DNA of 64,000 nucleotides from Zavarzinella sp. (GTDB lineage: Bacteria > Planctomycetota > Planctomycetia > Gemmatales > Gemmataceae). The notes beneath the pieces were generated by a model that saw nothing but the letters and a program-made list of their open reading frames with translations, was not told where the DNA came from and made no database searches. A program made the translations under genes and the position numbers. Position 1 is the first letter of the stretch, and every line of letters starts with the position of its first letter. The stretch is from contig JAWKTI010000004.1 of assembly GCA_041399155.1 (NCBI GenBank), positions 186,001-250,000 on the forward strand, written 5' to 3'. Below are positions 9,047 through 17,183 of this stretch, piece after piece.

Positions 9047-9952
9047 ATGACAACTCACGTCCGCAGCAATCCCGCTCCAATTGAAGCGCTGAATCGCCGG
9101 ATTCAACGCATCCGAGATCGAGTGAAGAGTGTTGCACTTCGCTATCACACGGCCTGCTACCTCGTGGGTAGACCCGGCACTTCCAAAACCTTCACGGTCA
9201 TGGAAGAACTCCGACAGCTTGGCGAGCCATTTGCCTACCGCAATGCACGAATGACGCCCATGGGATTATTCGACTTCATCGCTGAGCGTCCTGAGCATGT
9301 GCTTGTTCTCGACGACATTGGCACACTGTTCAAGAACGACCAAGCGATGCAGATTTTGATGGCGGCAACCAGTGGCGATCCGAGTAAGCCACGGCGTGTC
9401 ACCTACAAGTCCAAGGACAAGCAGCACGACGTAGAATTCTCGGGAGGCATCATCGCCATCAGCAACGTGGCCCTTCGTCACGATCCGCTGGCTCGTGCAT
9501 TCGGTAGCCGAGTGGTCGTCTTGGAGCATGAACCGACCGACGAGGAGGTTGCCGGTTTCATGCGGCATCTTGCCGCCGAGGGGCACGACGATCTGTCGCC
9601 CGAGGAATGCCTCGAAGTCGCCGAGTTTGTGATCGATGAGACGAGGGAGCATGACCGACGCCTCGATCTGAGACATCTCACGAAGGCATGGCAGGACTTC
9701 CGCCAACACCGGGACGGTTTCACTGGATGTTCGTGGCAAGAACTCGTGCGAACAAGTCTCCAGAAGACAGTGTGCTTGGAACAGGACTGTCTATCGAAGG
9801 CCGAGCGTATTGAATTGGATCGCCAGCGGGTTAAAGAGGCACTCAGCATGTTCCCTGACGACCCGAAGCGTCAACTCGACTACTCCGGTCTCGGCAAGTC
9901 CACGTTCTACAAGCGTCGGAATGAAGTCGAGTCTGAAATCCAGACCGTCTGA
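9047..9952 (+). CDS. AAA-type ATPase, plasmid/phage style
   Basis: A 301-residue protein starting at ATG 9047 after GAAAGGAGAACTAC. Walker A is GRPGTSKT at residues 41-48 and Walker B is VLVLDDIG near 85-92; an arginine-bearing segment (DPLARAFGSRV) follows. The C-terminal end (YSGLGKSTFYKRRNEVE) looks like a helix-turn-helix. This layout resembles AAA proteins that load or remodel protein-DNA complexes in mobile elements, but I cannot assign it to a named family. The next gene, a ParB-methyltransferase fusion, starts 110 bases on and may share regulation. Confidence 0.75.
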   Translation: MTTHVRSNPAPIEALNRRIQRIRDRVKSVALRYHTACYLVGRPGTSKTFTVMEELRQLGEPFAYRNARMTPMGLFDFIAERPEHVLVLDDIGTLFKNDQAMQILMAATSGDPSKPRRVTYKSKDKQHDVEFSGGIIAISNVALRHDPLARAFGSRVVVLEHEPTDEEVAGFMRHLAAEGHDDLSPEECLEVAEFVIDETREHDRRLDLRHLTKAWQDFRQHRDGFTGCSWQELVRTSLQKTVCLEQDCLSKAERIELDRQRVKEALSMFPDDPKRQLDYSGLGKSTFYKRRNEVESEIQTV

Positions 9953-10062
9953 CCCACAGTAGCCTCTGCTGCTGATTTTTCCCCTTGTTTACCGGCTGCG
10001 CTGAAGGTGCGCACTCAGCGAGGTCGGCAACCCAACCCATGCGCACCAAGGAGACCTTTATC

Positions 10063-11307
10063 ATGACACACTCAACTGATCCCTACCGTATCTTTCCAAA
10101 AGCAACCGAGGCCCAGCGTGCCGAATTGAAGCGATCCATCGAAGCTGTGGGGCTTCAGAATCCGGTCGTTGTCGATGAGCAAAAGAATGTCATCGATGGC
10201 CACGACCGTCGTGATGTCTGCATCGAGCTTGGCATCGACTGGTTGGCCGGTGCTGACATTCGGATCGGTCTAACGGACGAGCAGAAGAAGGCGCTGGCCA
10301 TCGATCTCAACATGTGGCGGAAGCCCCTCCATCTGCCTCGAAATCAACGAAACGAATTGATCGAGGTATATCTCATCGCTCACCCCGAGCTTTCCGAGAC
10401 GCAGGTGGCCGAATTGTTCGGCGTGAATCAATCCACGATCAACCGCAGGAAAAAGGAACTCATGCAAACGCATAAGTTACTAGCGGTGCAAGCCACCATT
10501 GGAAAGGATGGCGTTCGTCGCAGGGTCGGCAAACGTGGCGGTGCTAGGCTCACGATCAAGAGCGAGAAGGAGTTCGACTCCATTGTGCCGGACATCGTGG
10601 AAGTCGGCGATAATCTGCAAGGGATTATCCGCCGCCCGAAAAAGTTCTCTTCCACGGCCAAGCGAAGGCGAAAGCTCGCCGGAGTGAAGGAGGTTTCCGA
10701 ACTCCCTGCCGAGACGAGCTTGCATCACTGCGATTGGCGGGACTTGGAAATCGAGGATGCCAGCGTTGATGTCATTCTCACCGACGTTCTATGGACATTG
10801 GAACATCGCTCGGACTGGTGTGCCCTTGCCGAGCAAGCGACTCGCTGGCTCAAGCCATCTGGCGTGTTCGCCACGATGATCGGCTCGTTCTCTCTTCCAC
10901 ATCTTTACCAAGAGGTCATGAAGCATCTCCAACCGATTGCAGCTATCTCCGTGTTCCTCAAACAAGGACGGAGAAACTGGACGGAAACCAAGATGATTGA
11001 ACGCTGGCGACCAGTTCCAGTATTTGCACTTAAGACCAAGGAACTGCATGGCGACGATGTGATCTTCTCTGAAGGGCCAGAAAAGGACTACCACGACTAC
11101 CAGCAGAACGTTGGCGTCTTTGAAGAACTGCTGAAGCGGTTGTCCAGACCCGGCGATCTTATTATCGACCCCTGCATGGGAACGGGAACAACGGGAATTG
11201 CCTGTTTGTCTCTGGGTGATGGAAGGCGGTTTGTGGGCTGCGACCGAAATGCTGAGATGTACCGGATCGCACGACATCGCTTGGGAAGTGATGCGGCGAG
11301 TGCGTGA
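10063..11307 (+). CDS. ParB-like domain fused to DNA methyltransferase with atypical motif IV
   Basis: A 414-residue protein; ATG 10063 sits after AAGGAGACCTTTATC. Residues 1-75 form a ParB/sulfiredoxin-like domain (LQNPVVVDEQKNVIDGHDR), residues about 95-135 a helix-turn-helix (QVAELFGVNQSTINRRKK), and residues 215-410 an amino-methyltransferase fold. The SAM-binding motif DPCMGTGTTG is at 369-378. The catalytic motif IV, normally DPPY/F/W, reads DVLW at 241-244, with Pro-Pro replaced by Val-Leu. Phage and plasmid ParB-methyltransferases usually protect element DNA or control transcription. Here catalysis may be lost or altered, leaving a DNA-binding role. Confidence 0.82.
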   Translation: MTHSTDPYRIFPKATEAQRAELKRSIEAVGLQNPVVVDEQKNVIDGHDRRDVCIELGIDWLAGADIRIGLTDEQKKALAIDLNMWRKPLHLPRNQRNELIEVYLIAHPELSETQVAELFGVNQSTINRRKKELMQTHKLLAVQATIGKDGVRRRVGKRGGARLTIKSEKEFDSIVPDIVEVGDNLQGIIRRPKKFSSTAKRRRKLAGVKEVSELPAETSLHHCDWRDLEIEDASVDVILTDVLWTLEHRSDWCALAEQATRWLKPSGVFATMIGSFSLPHLYQEVMKHLQPIAAISVFLKQGRRNWTETKMIERWRPVPVFALKTKELHGDDVIFSEGPEKDYHDYQQNVGVFEELLKRLSRPGDLIIDPCMGTGTTGIACLSLGDGRRFVGCDRNAEMYRIARHRLGSDAASA

Positions 11308-11614
11308 CATTCACAGTTTAGCAGTTGCTTAATAGCGGCCAGAGTCGTGCCGCTTAACAGTACAATGTTTGCAACAAGGAGATGAGAACCGTGATTGATA
11401 ACGCCTCTTGGGTGTGCCAAGTCGATTTCAGGAGAAGAGCCGGGATTTCCCGACTCTTCTCCTTTGGGCGCAGGAAGCGTGTCCGCCAAAAAATGGGATG
11501 CTGAGCAGGTTACTCCTGTTGTCAGCCTCAGGGTCTCACGAAGGTTGCCAGCTTACTCAAGCATCTTGAAAAGAAATTAGACTATTAGCCCATCTAACTC
11601 AATAAGGATAGACC
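11308..11614 (+). other. Intergenic region with a possible 37-codon ORF
   Basis: The gap holds a possible micro-ORF from GTG 11392 (after AAGGAGATGAGAACC) to about 11505, encoding a basic 37-residue peptide rich in Arg. A strong hairpin (11430-11463) lies inside it. Either the ORF is chance and the hairpin is the terminator of the methyltransferase gene, or this is a leader peptide. Nothing else is visible. Confidence 0.35.
11430..11463. terminator. Strong hairpin after the ParB-methyltransferase gene
   Basis: AGGAGAAGAG (11430-11439) and CTCTTCTCCT (11454-11463) pair perfectly, with further inner pairing of CGGGA and TCCCG. Only TTT follows, so terminator status is probable rather than certain. 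Confidence 0.55.
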
Positions 11615-12274
11615 ATGACAATCCGGGTTATACACGGAGCAAACGAAGGTCGCTTCGATCTAAGAGGGAAAACGGTAGGTTTTGTTTCGAGGGCGCTTCG
11701 TGAAGCCTTCAACATTTCACATGACGCCGTAGCTTTGGTCGGCGGCAAGACCGTTGCTTCCGACTACATTCTTAGCGATGGCGAATCTGTCGAGTTTCTT
11801 CGAGAAGTTGGCGTCAAAGGTGGCTTACACAACTTCTGGTCGGAAGCGGAACTTCTGCGGTTTTTCGGCCCAGACTCTTTGGAGTTGATGAAGCAGCATG
11901 GTTTCCAACTTAATCCGCATTTAGCGGCCACAGCCGATGAAGTAATCGCTTGGCAGCAGTGGCTAATGGATAGGTCAACTGATCCGACAATGGCCATTGA
12001 CGTACAGGTAGATGTGGCATCGGGCACGATCACAGTTAGCGGCGTTCAATACGAAATTGACCAGCAACTTGCTGCTGTCGTGCAGTGCCTACTCGACGCT
12101 AAAGGTGAGCCGAGGTCAACTACGCAGATGAAGTTGGCTTACCCGAATTACGTCTTTGATGAGCGACTGGACATGACGATCAAGAGGAAATTAAAGATTC
12201 ACAAGTCGGGGATCGGTCAATTCATCAAGAGCGACAGAAAGGGCTATCGACTTGAGTGGCAAATGAGTGAGTAG
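11615..12274 (+). CDS. Beta-grasp (ubiquitin/ThiS-like) N-terminal domain protein
   Basis: A 219-residue protein starting at ATG 11615 after AATAAGGATAGACC. Residues 1-68 have the pattern of a beta-grasp fold: a first strand IRVIHG, an amphipathic helix, then VALVGGKTVASDYIL and DGESVEFLREVGVKGG. This resembles ThiS/MoaD/ubiquitin-like domains, ending in a Gly-rich GVKGG that continues into the protein rather than terminating it. Residues about 75-120 are helical, and the C-terminus (150-219) could be a winged helix (DERLDMTIKRKLKI). No activating-enzyme gene (E1-like) or JAB peptidase is adjacent. Function unknown; it may be a regulator with a fused beta-grasp domain. Confidence 0.6.
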   Translation: MTIRVIHGANEGRFDLRGKTVGFVSRALREAFNISHDAVALVGGKTVASDYILSDGESVEFLREVGVKGGLHNFWSEAELLRFFGPDSLELMKQHGFQLNPHLAATADEVIAWQQWLMDRSTDPTMAIDVQVDVASGTITVSGVQYEIDQQLAAVVQCLLDAKGEPRSTTQMKLAYPNYVFDERLDMTIKRKLKIHKSGIGQFIKSDRKGYRLEWQMSE

Positions 12275-12381
12275 CTGCTCGCTGTTTTGTTCGTTCCTGC
12301 CACAAGTGACGAGTTGTATTCTTCTCACATCAATCTGGCGAAGTGTTTGCCAGAGCAGAAACGAAACCAAGGAGGTGTTCC

Positions 12382-12816
12382 GTGTTAGACGAAATCAGGA
12401 AGTTCGCCAGTGGCGAGGTTAATGCCGAAAGAAGGCATCTCTCAGTAGCGCTCTACATGCCGCTTGCCGAGGATGTGGCGTTCGAGCAGGCTTTGTCTCA
12501 ACTGGACGAGGATCATCGAACCCGAGCCAAAGCCGGGAAAATCGATCTCATCGCCGTAGCTCATGGCTCGGCATTTGGAATCCAGCAGACGCTCGTGCTT
12601 TACAAAGACCGTCAAGGCTACTGGGTGTACGGTAGCGAGGATGGCGTCGAATTGGCAGTTCTCATGGACGGAGATGGTCGGCGGTATCTCAGCGGTCGCA
12701 AGTTGGATCGTGAAGAAGCTATGCGGAGATGGATGAGCGGCTTCCTGAATTGGAACTGCGAGTCACCCGGCATGTACCGGCTTTCTTATGCGTTTGTGAA
12801 GGAGTCCGACCAATGA
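12382..12816 (+). CDS. Hypothetical protein, 144 aa
   Basis: The start is taken as GTG 12382 because AAGGAGGTGTTCC lies just before it; the longer frame from 12343 has no ribosome site. It is a soluble mixed alpha/beta protein with a predicted beta sheet around QTLVLYKDRQGYWVYGSEDGVEL. No family recognised. It overlaps the next gene by ATGA at 12813-12816, so the two are translationally coupled. Confidence 0.55.
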   Translation: MLDEIRKFASGEVNAERRHLSVALYMPLAEDVAFEQALSQLDEDHRTRAKAGKIDLIAVAHGSAFGIQQTLVLYKDRQGYWVYGSEDGVELAVLMDGDGRRYLSGRKLDREEAMRRWMSGFLNWNCESPGMYRLSYAFVKESDQ

Positions 12817-13010
12817 GCGAGAACGCCACAACAAGAGAAAAACAGTTCACTTTTCTCGACGACGATCGACGACAGGTGATCTTCACTCCGAAGAAATACG
12901 ACCCGAAGACCGGCCAACTGATCGGCGTCAACCAGCAAGGGAAACCGATTGCCGTGGCCGTCAAAGACTTCATCATGCCGTATAAGCCAGTTGAATTGGA
13001 ATGGGACTAG
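12813..13010 (+). CDS. Hypothetical small protein, 65 aa
   Basis: Starts at ATG 12813, overlapping the stop of the previous gene by ATGA. It is a small, charged, beta-rich protein (FLDDDRRQVIFTPKKYDPKTGQ); no family recognised. The coupling to the upstream gene is the best evidence that it is real. Confidence 0.55.
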   Translation: MSENATTREKQFTFLDDDRRQVIFTPKKYDPKTGQLIGVNQQGKPIAVAVKDFIMPYKPVELEWD

Positions 13011-13068
13011 CCCCAACAAACTAGGCTGTTCATGGTGAGCGGCCATTTGCACTGAAAGGATTCCAGAG

Positions 13069-13296
13069 ATGACAAGTGATCAGTTACCCAAGAACGAACC
13101 AACACGCATGGACAAGATCAGAGAGTTGTTGGCAGGCTGTAATGCTGACGACGCCACAGAAATCTTGTTGGCGTTGGCGGCAGATTTCGCCAATCGACAC
13201 TATAGGAACGGTGAAGCACGATGGGCCGACGAAATGCGTGCCATCGAAGAATGTATGGAAGTCATGCAGGAAGTCTTCATGGGCGACGACATTTGA
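13069..13296 (+). CDS. Hypothetical small protein, 75 aa
   Basis: ATG 13069 follows GAAAGGATTCCAGAG. The protein is entirely helical and acidic (DKIRELLAGCNADDATEILLALAADFANRHY, then EEVFMGDDI-like tail). No membrane segment or known family. It sits in a run of co-directional small genes with 50-130 base gaps. Confidence 0.5.
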   Translation: MTSDQLPKNEPTRMDKIRELLAGCNADDATEILLALAADFANRHYRNGEARWADEMRAIEECMEVMQEVFMGDDI

Positions 13297-13427
13297 AGGC
13301 ACTTTTCCCATTGGCATCCTCGGTGCGACGTTGCACTGGGGGTGCCGTCACACTTCTTTTAATCACCGTTTGTGACGACCGACATTATGTAACTACAACT
13401 TTGTCATTGAACAAAAGGAATCAAGAA

Positions 13428-14135
13428 ATGCCAACGCAAGACTCCTGCCCCGATTGTGGTGTGGCCGTGAGCCAATCGCATATCAACCAATGCGACATAG
13501 AACGCTGCTCGGTCTGCGGAGGCCAGCGGATCACCTGCGACTGCGAGGGCCACGATCCGATGGCGTCGGCATGGACTGGAGAGTGGGCAAAAGATGACGA
13601 CAAGTGGTTGGTCGCTTACTGCCACGGTGCTTCGGATGTTCCGCTTCACTATCTTGGCACACCCGAAAGCCCCACGCTTTTCTCTGAGTCTGACGCTCGC
13701 AATGAGGCAGCGAGGCTGAATGCCGAGATTGCAAATGCCTTCGAGGAGGAAGCTTTTGACGGCGACTTCCAGACGTGGCGGTATGAAGCTGTTCCGATGG
13801 CGTCGGTGTCTGTAACTCCACCTCATCAGGCAGCACGAACAGCGAAAGACGTATACTGGGATTACGTCGAAGAACATGGAATGGACGCTGCTCAACACGC
13901 TGTCATCGCCTACTTCGATACTGAAACAGTTGTTGAACTACTGCTCGATCACATTGATGTTGAAAGTCTGAATGACTTCCTGCTTGACAATCTGGCTGAA
14001 CGGCCATCGCTCCAGTCAGCGGGGCAGCCAACTGAGCAACCAATGGACGACTTTCTCAGAGAGTTGTCGGAGGATTGCCCTAAAAATGAGGAGTCTTCTG
14101 GCGACCGAGTAAACTGGCAACAGGAGGGCTTGTAG
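13428..14135 (+). CDS. Acidic protein with N-terminal zinc-finger-like cysteines
   Basis: A 235-residue protein; ATG 13428 follows AAAAGGAATCAAGA. The N-terminus carries paired cysteines (CPDCG, CSVCG, CDCEG within residues 7-42) that suggest two small zinc ribbons. The C-terminal part is strongly acidic with Asp/Glu-rich helices and ends in a linker-like Gln/Glu stretch. No family recognised. It could bind nucleic acid or protein through the zinc sites. A motif copy at 14231-14245 separates it from the next gene. Confidence 0.6.
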   Translation: MPTQDSCPDCGVAVSQSHINQCDIERCSVCGGQRITCDCEGHDPMASAWTGEWAKDDDKWLVAYCHGASDVPLHYLGTPESPTLFSESDARNEAARLNAEIANAFEEEAFDGDFQTWRYEAVPMASVSVTPPHQAARTAKDVYWDYVEEHGMDAAQHAVIAYFDTETVVELLLDHIDVESLNDFLLDNLAERPSLQSAGQPTEQPMDDFLRELSEDCPKNEESSGDRVNWQQEGL

Positions 14136-14230
14136 TCTCGCTTTCCGTCGATACACACAAGCGGTGTGGATTTGTGCCTGCGAGGTCGGGGGAGGTGAAC
14201 TAGAGAGTGTCAACGAAGAAGCTGAGTAAC

Positions 14231-14245
14231 GAGGCACCCCCGAGT
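14231..14245 (+). promoter_or_regulatory. GGCACCCC repeat motif, copy 1
   Basis: GAGGCACCCCCGAGT, 39 bases before ATG 14285 of the HAD-type gene. This is the leftmost of 15 copies and the only one left of the restriction operon. Confidence 0.75.
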
Positions 14246-14284
14246 GTCGAAGACGCAACATTCACGTCAGCGAGGAAAACTGCC

Positions 14285-14719
14285 ATGAGCAATGAACATC
14301 TCAAAGACCAAATCCAACACGCCAGCGAGGTCGTCCGTGCGGCGCTTCATCAGCCGAAGCCGACGCTCGGCATTGACCTTGATGGTTGTGTGGATGAAGC
14401 ACCGGGCTTCTTTCACATCCTCACAACCGTCTGGCCCGGTGATGTGATCGTGGTGACGTATCGCAGCGACCGGGAGAGGGCCATTGCCGATCTTGAGAAG
14501 CATCGGATTCGCTTCACCGATGTCGTTCTCGTGAACTCCTTCGACCAGAAGGCCGAGGTGATCGCCGAGCGGCAGGTGAGCTTCTACATCGATGACCAGC
14601 CTGAGATGCTCAAGAACATCTCAGCGAAGACCGCCGTGATGCTTTTTCGGAACGAGGGGAACTTCGACTTCGAGGATCGCAGGTGGATGTTCAGCGAGAA
14701 GACAGGGAAGCTGGTGTAG
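14285..14719 (+). CDS. HAD-superfamily-like hydrolase, 144 aa
   Basis: Start at ATG 14285, set by the motif spacing and a GAGGAAA ribosome site. The N-terminal GIDLDGCVDEAPGFF contains the DxD nucleophile pair of HAD phosphatases (Asp31, Asp33), VVTYRSDRERA matches the second motif region (Thr/Ser plus Arg), and FYIDDQPEM near residue 100 supplies the acidic motif IV. The cap is minimal, as in small HAD nucleotidases. The substrate is unknown; such proteins in mobile elements are often 5'-nucleotidase- or polynucleotide-phosphatase-like. Confidence 0.72.
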   Translation: MSNEHLKDQIQHASEVVRAALHQPKPTLGIDLDGCVDEAPGFFHILTTVWPGDVIVVTYRSDRERAIADLEKHRIRFTDVVLVNSFDQKAEVIAERQVSFYIDDQPEMLKNISAKTAVMLFRNEGNFDFEDRRWMFSEKTGKLV

Positions 14720-14879
14720 GCGGAATCGCAGGGGGCAATGTATCTGCATATACCTGAGACGCCAATTCCAACATTTGTATTGAAGATATGGGGATCAGGG
14801 GCGGCCACTTCGAAGACGAAGAAAATATTTGCAGCTACGAAGGCAACCAGTCTTGCCTACGACTGCCGCTCACCAAGTA

Positions 14880-17183
14880 TTACGGAATCGTGTCGAAGTT
14901 GACGTAAAACTGTTTTGACCCTTCTGAGATTCGAAACTCGTCCTCCAGATCGGCTGGGACTGGGACGAAGAGGCGGTTCTTCAGAATCAGGGTGGTTGTG
15001 GGAAGCATCATTCCGTCAGCTTTATGTTCGGCAAGAGGTGTCCTAAGCTCGATGTCGTAGTATAGCGTGATGCTTCCAGAAGGATGGTCGAAGATGTAAA
15101 TGACCCGATGGCCACCCCACATCACTCTTGTCGTGTGGGGAGACTTGAAAAAGTAAGATTCACGTTTGAAAAGCCGGTCGGAAAGCCCCAAAAACAAAGT
15201 GAAGTTGTTGAGGTTCTGGTGACGGTTCTCCGTGGTCAAAATCTTAAACGCACACTCGGTGTCATCACGGATGATCGCTGGTCTCGGCTCAGTTTCGGGC
15301 GTAGCCTCCGCTTGAACTGGAGATTCGACGACATCTTGAATCACCGATTCAACGTTCCCTACCTGATCGCTGCGGACACTCTGCGACTGCGGCCTGTTTG
15401 TTGTTCGTGCTTTGCGGATTGCTTCTCCCAGACTCGTCTCCCCGGCAAGATAATCGGACAGGATCGGGTCAAGCTCGCCGAGGTCGCTGTCCTCGTAGCG
15501 ATAAAGCTCCCTGTTGCGAAGCAAGACTTTTCTCAGGGCGTCTGCTCCTCCTTGCGTACTTGACGGCACGATGTGCTTCACATGCGGATATACTTGGCTA
15601 CGCACAAAGTCCTTCACGAACGGTGAGAAGACTTCGGGAGCGGTGTCGTAGCACTCAAGAAGTGGGCGAACCGGGGGGCAGTTGCGGGCAACTCTGAGCC
15701 GCCCCTTGTTCTGGTCGCCCTCAGCTATGAAGTGGACACCGTGAGTGATGTCAACAAACTGCACTTCAAAGTCATTGAGGAAGTAGTCATCGGCTAGAGT
15801 TGTGGAAATGCGGATAGACAACGCAGCCTCAGCGAGAGTCAATTCTCTAGGAGAATACTCTCTAGTAACCGTTGCCCTGTCCGGTACCGCCGGGATGTTG
15901 AGTGTGTTTGCGATGTAGTGATTCTGTATTGTCCGTCGAGGCTTGGTTTGACTTATGACGATCAACGCCGACTGGGGCGTTGCAAATTGCCGAATCAGGC
16001 TTGCGTCTCGTCCGGTGTAGTAATGCAGATGGCGACCATCCGTGTGCTGCTTTACGTCACGCATTCGGACTGACTCTGATTCTGGGTGAACCTCCACGGT
16101 AATGTTCCCCGCCAAGTCGTAGCGATTGTGCCGGGCGATGTAGGACTGGAAAACTGCACTTCGGTCAGCAAAATCCGTGGTGGCCATCCGCTCGGCGATG
16201 ATCTGTTCGGTGGCATTCACGATTTGTTGCACATGCGTGATGCTGTCTCGGCTCAGCGCTTCCCGACCAGCAGTTGGTGTTAAGAAGGACAGGTTTGCCA
16301 CACCACCCAACTCAAACTGGGTTGAAACTGGGATGGCTGCCAGTCCGAAAAAGTTCCGGTACCCCATGATCGTGCCAGCGCCCTGTGACAACAACATAGA
16401 ACCGGCCATTGAGTTGTTGCTCAGCCGCACATTGGTAACTTCGGCTCGTACCAGCCCTTGTGGATTCAATGCGACATGAACGTCGAAATTGAATGAACCG
16501 CTTCTCGCCTCGTGCGTTCCAAGGTCAACAAGTTCTTCCGTGGAGAAGGGAACTGAAGTGTTGAGAACCTGACTGCTAATCAGTTCCCCATTGAGGAACA
16601 TCTGGACGGGGACATAGCGAATGTAACCCTGCAAATACTGTTTTGCCTGCTGTTCGTTAAGTTGCGATTCGCTCTCCAAAGTGACGGTGACTTCTGTGCC
16701 TTCACCTCTATCATCCTCAATACGTTGGAGCGTGATGCACTCCTCCGCAATGGAAAGTGACTCTCGCAGCGCCACACTTTTCAACGTGTATGGAGAGTCC
16801 TTCGATCTGGTTTCCAGTTCGAGCTTCGTGGCGATTCCAAAATTCGCCATTGCACCGATCCCAAAGGTGCCGATAACCCCTGCCTTGGAAGCAAGCTGCG
16901 TTCTCTTACCGCTTGAGCCAGCTTTCCAAAAATTGTTCCGAAGCACCTCTTCTGTCATCCCGATGCCATTATCGCTGATTCGCAGAAGCGATCCTTGCAG
17001 AGTGATGTCGATTCGCCCGGTCGTAAGAGGAGCATCGTCTCTCGCACAACGCATCAGCACGGCGTCGTATGCGTTCTGCACATTCTCTCGAAGCAGAGCG
17101 AGGGGAGAGTCGTAGATTTCCCGAGAGAGAATCTCCAACACTCGTTGTGTTTCTACTTCAAACTTGATTTGATCGCTCGTCAT
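14880..17183 (-). CDS. HSP90-like GHKL ATPase
   Basis: A 767-residue protein with an N-terminal Bergerat ATPase domain: N-box LRENVQNAYDA at residues 31-41 (Glu33, Asn37), G1 box DNGIGM at 71-76, and G2 box GTFGIGAMA at 106-113. After about residue 230 come HSP90/MORC-like middle domains, ending in a region with no recognised family. ATG 17183 follows GGGAGG and overlaps the phosphoesterase stop by ATGA, so translation is coupled. It is last in the minus-strand defence operon. I infer that it acts with the phosphoesterase; stand-alone GHKL proteins of this type are common in bacterial conflict systems, but the exact role is unknown. Confidence 0.85.
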   Translation of the reverse strand: MTSDQIKFEVETQRVLEILSREIYDSPLALLRENVQNAYDAVLMRCARDDAPLTTGRIDITLQGSLLRISDNGIGMTEEVLRNNFWKAGSSGKRTQLASKAGVIGTFGIGAMANFGIATKLELETRSKDSPYTLKSVALRESLSIAEECITLQRIEDDRGEGTEVTVTLESESQLNEQQAKQYLQGYIRYVPVQMFLNGELISSQVLNTSVPFSTEELVDLGTHEARSGSFNFDVHVALNPQGLVRAEVTNVRLSNNSMAGSMLLSQGAGTIMGYRNFFGLAAIPVSTQFELGGVANLSFLTPTAGREALSRDSITHVQQIVNATEQIIAERMATTDFADRSAVFQSYIARHNRYDLAGNITVEVHPESESVRMRDVKQHTDGRHLHYYTGRDASLIRQFATPQSALIVISQTKPRRTIQNHYIANTLNIPAVPDRATVTREYSPRELTLAEAALSIRISTTLADDYFLNDFEVQFVDITHGVHFIAEGDQNKGRLRVARNCPPVRPLLECYDTAPEVFSPFVKDFVRSQVYPHVKHIVPSSTQGGADALRKVLLRNRELYRYEDSDLGELDPILSDYLAGETSLGEAIRKARTTNRPQSQSVRSDQVGNVESVIQDVVESPVQAEATPETEPRPAIIRDDTECAFKILTTENRHQNLNNFTLFLGLSDRLFKRESYFFKSPHTTRVMWGGHRVIYIFDHPSGSITLYYDIELRTPLAEHKADGMMLPTTTLILKNRLFVPVPADLEDEFRISEGSKQFYVNFDTIP

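Noticed and set aside
13335..13346. GGCACCCCCAGT on the minus strand
   Set aside because: It points away from any nearby gene start and no minus-strand gene follows; taken as chance, or a degenerate copy at most.
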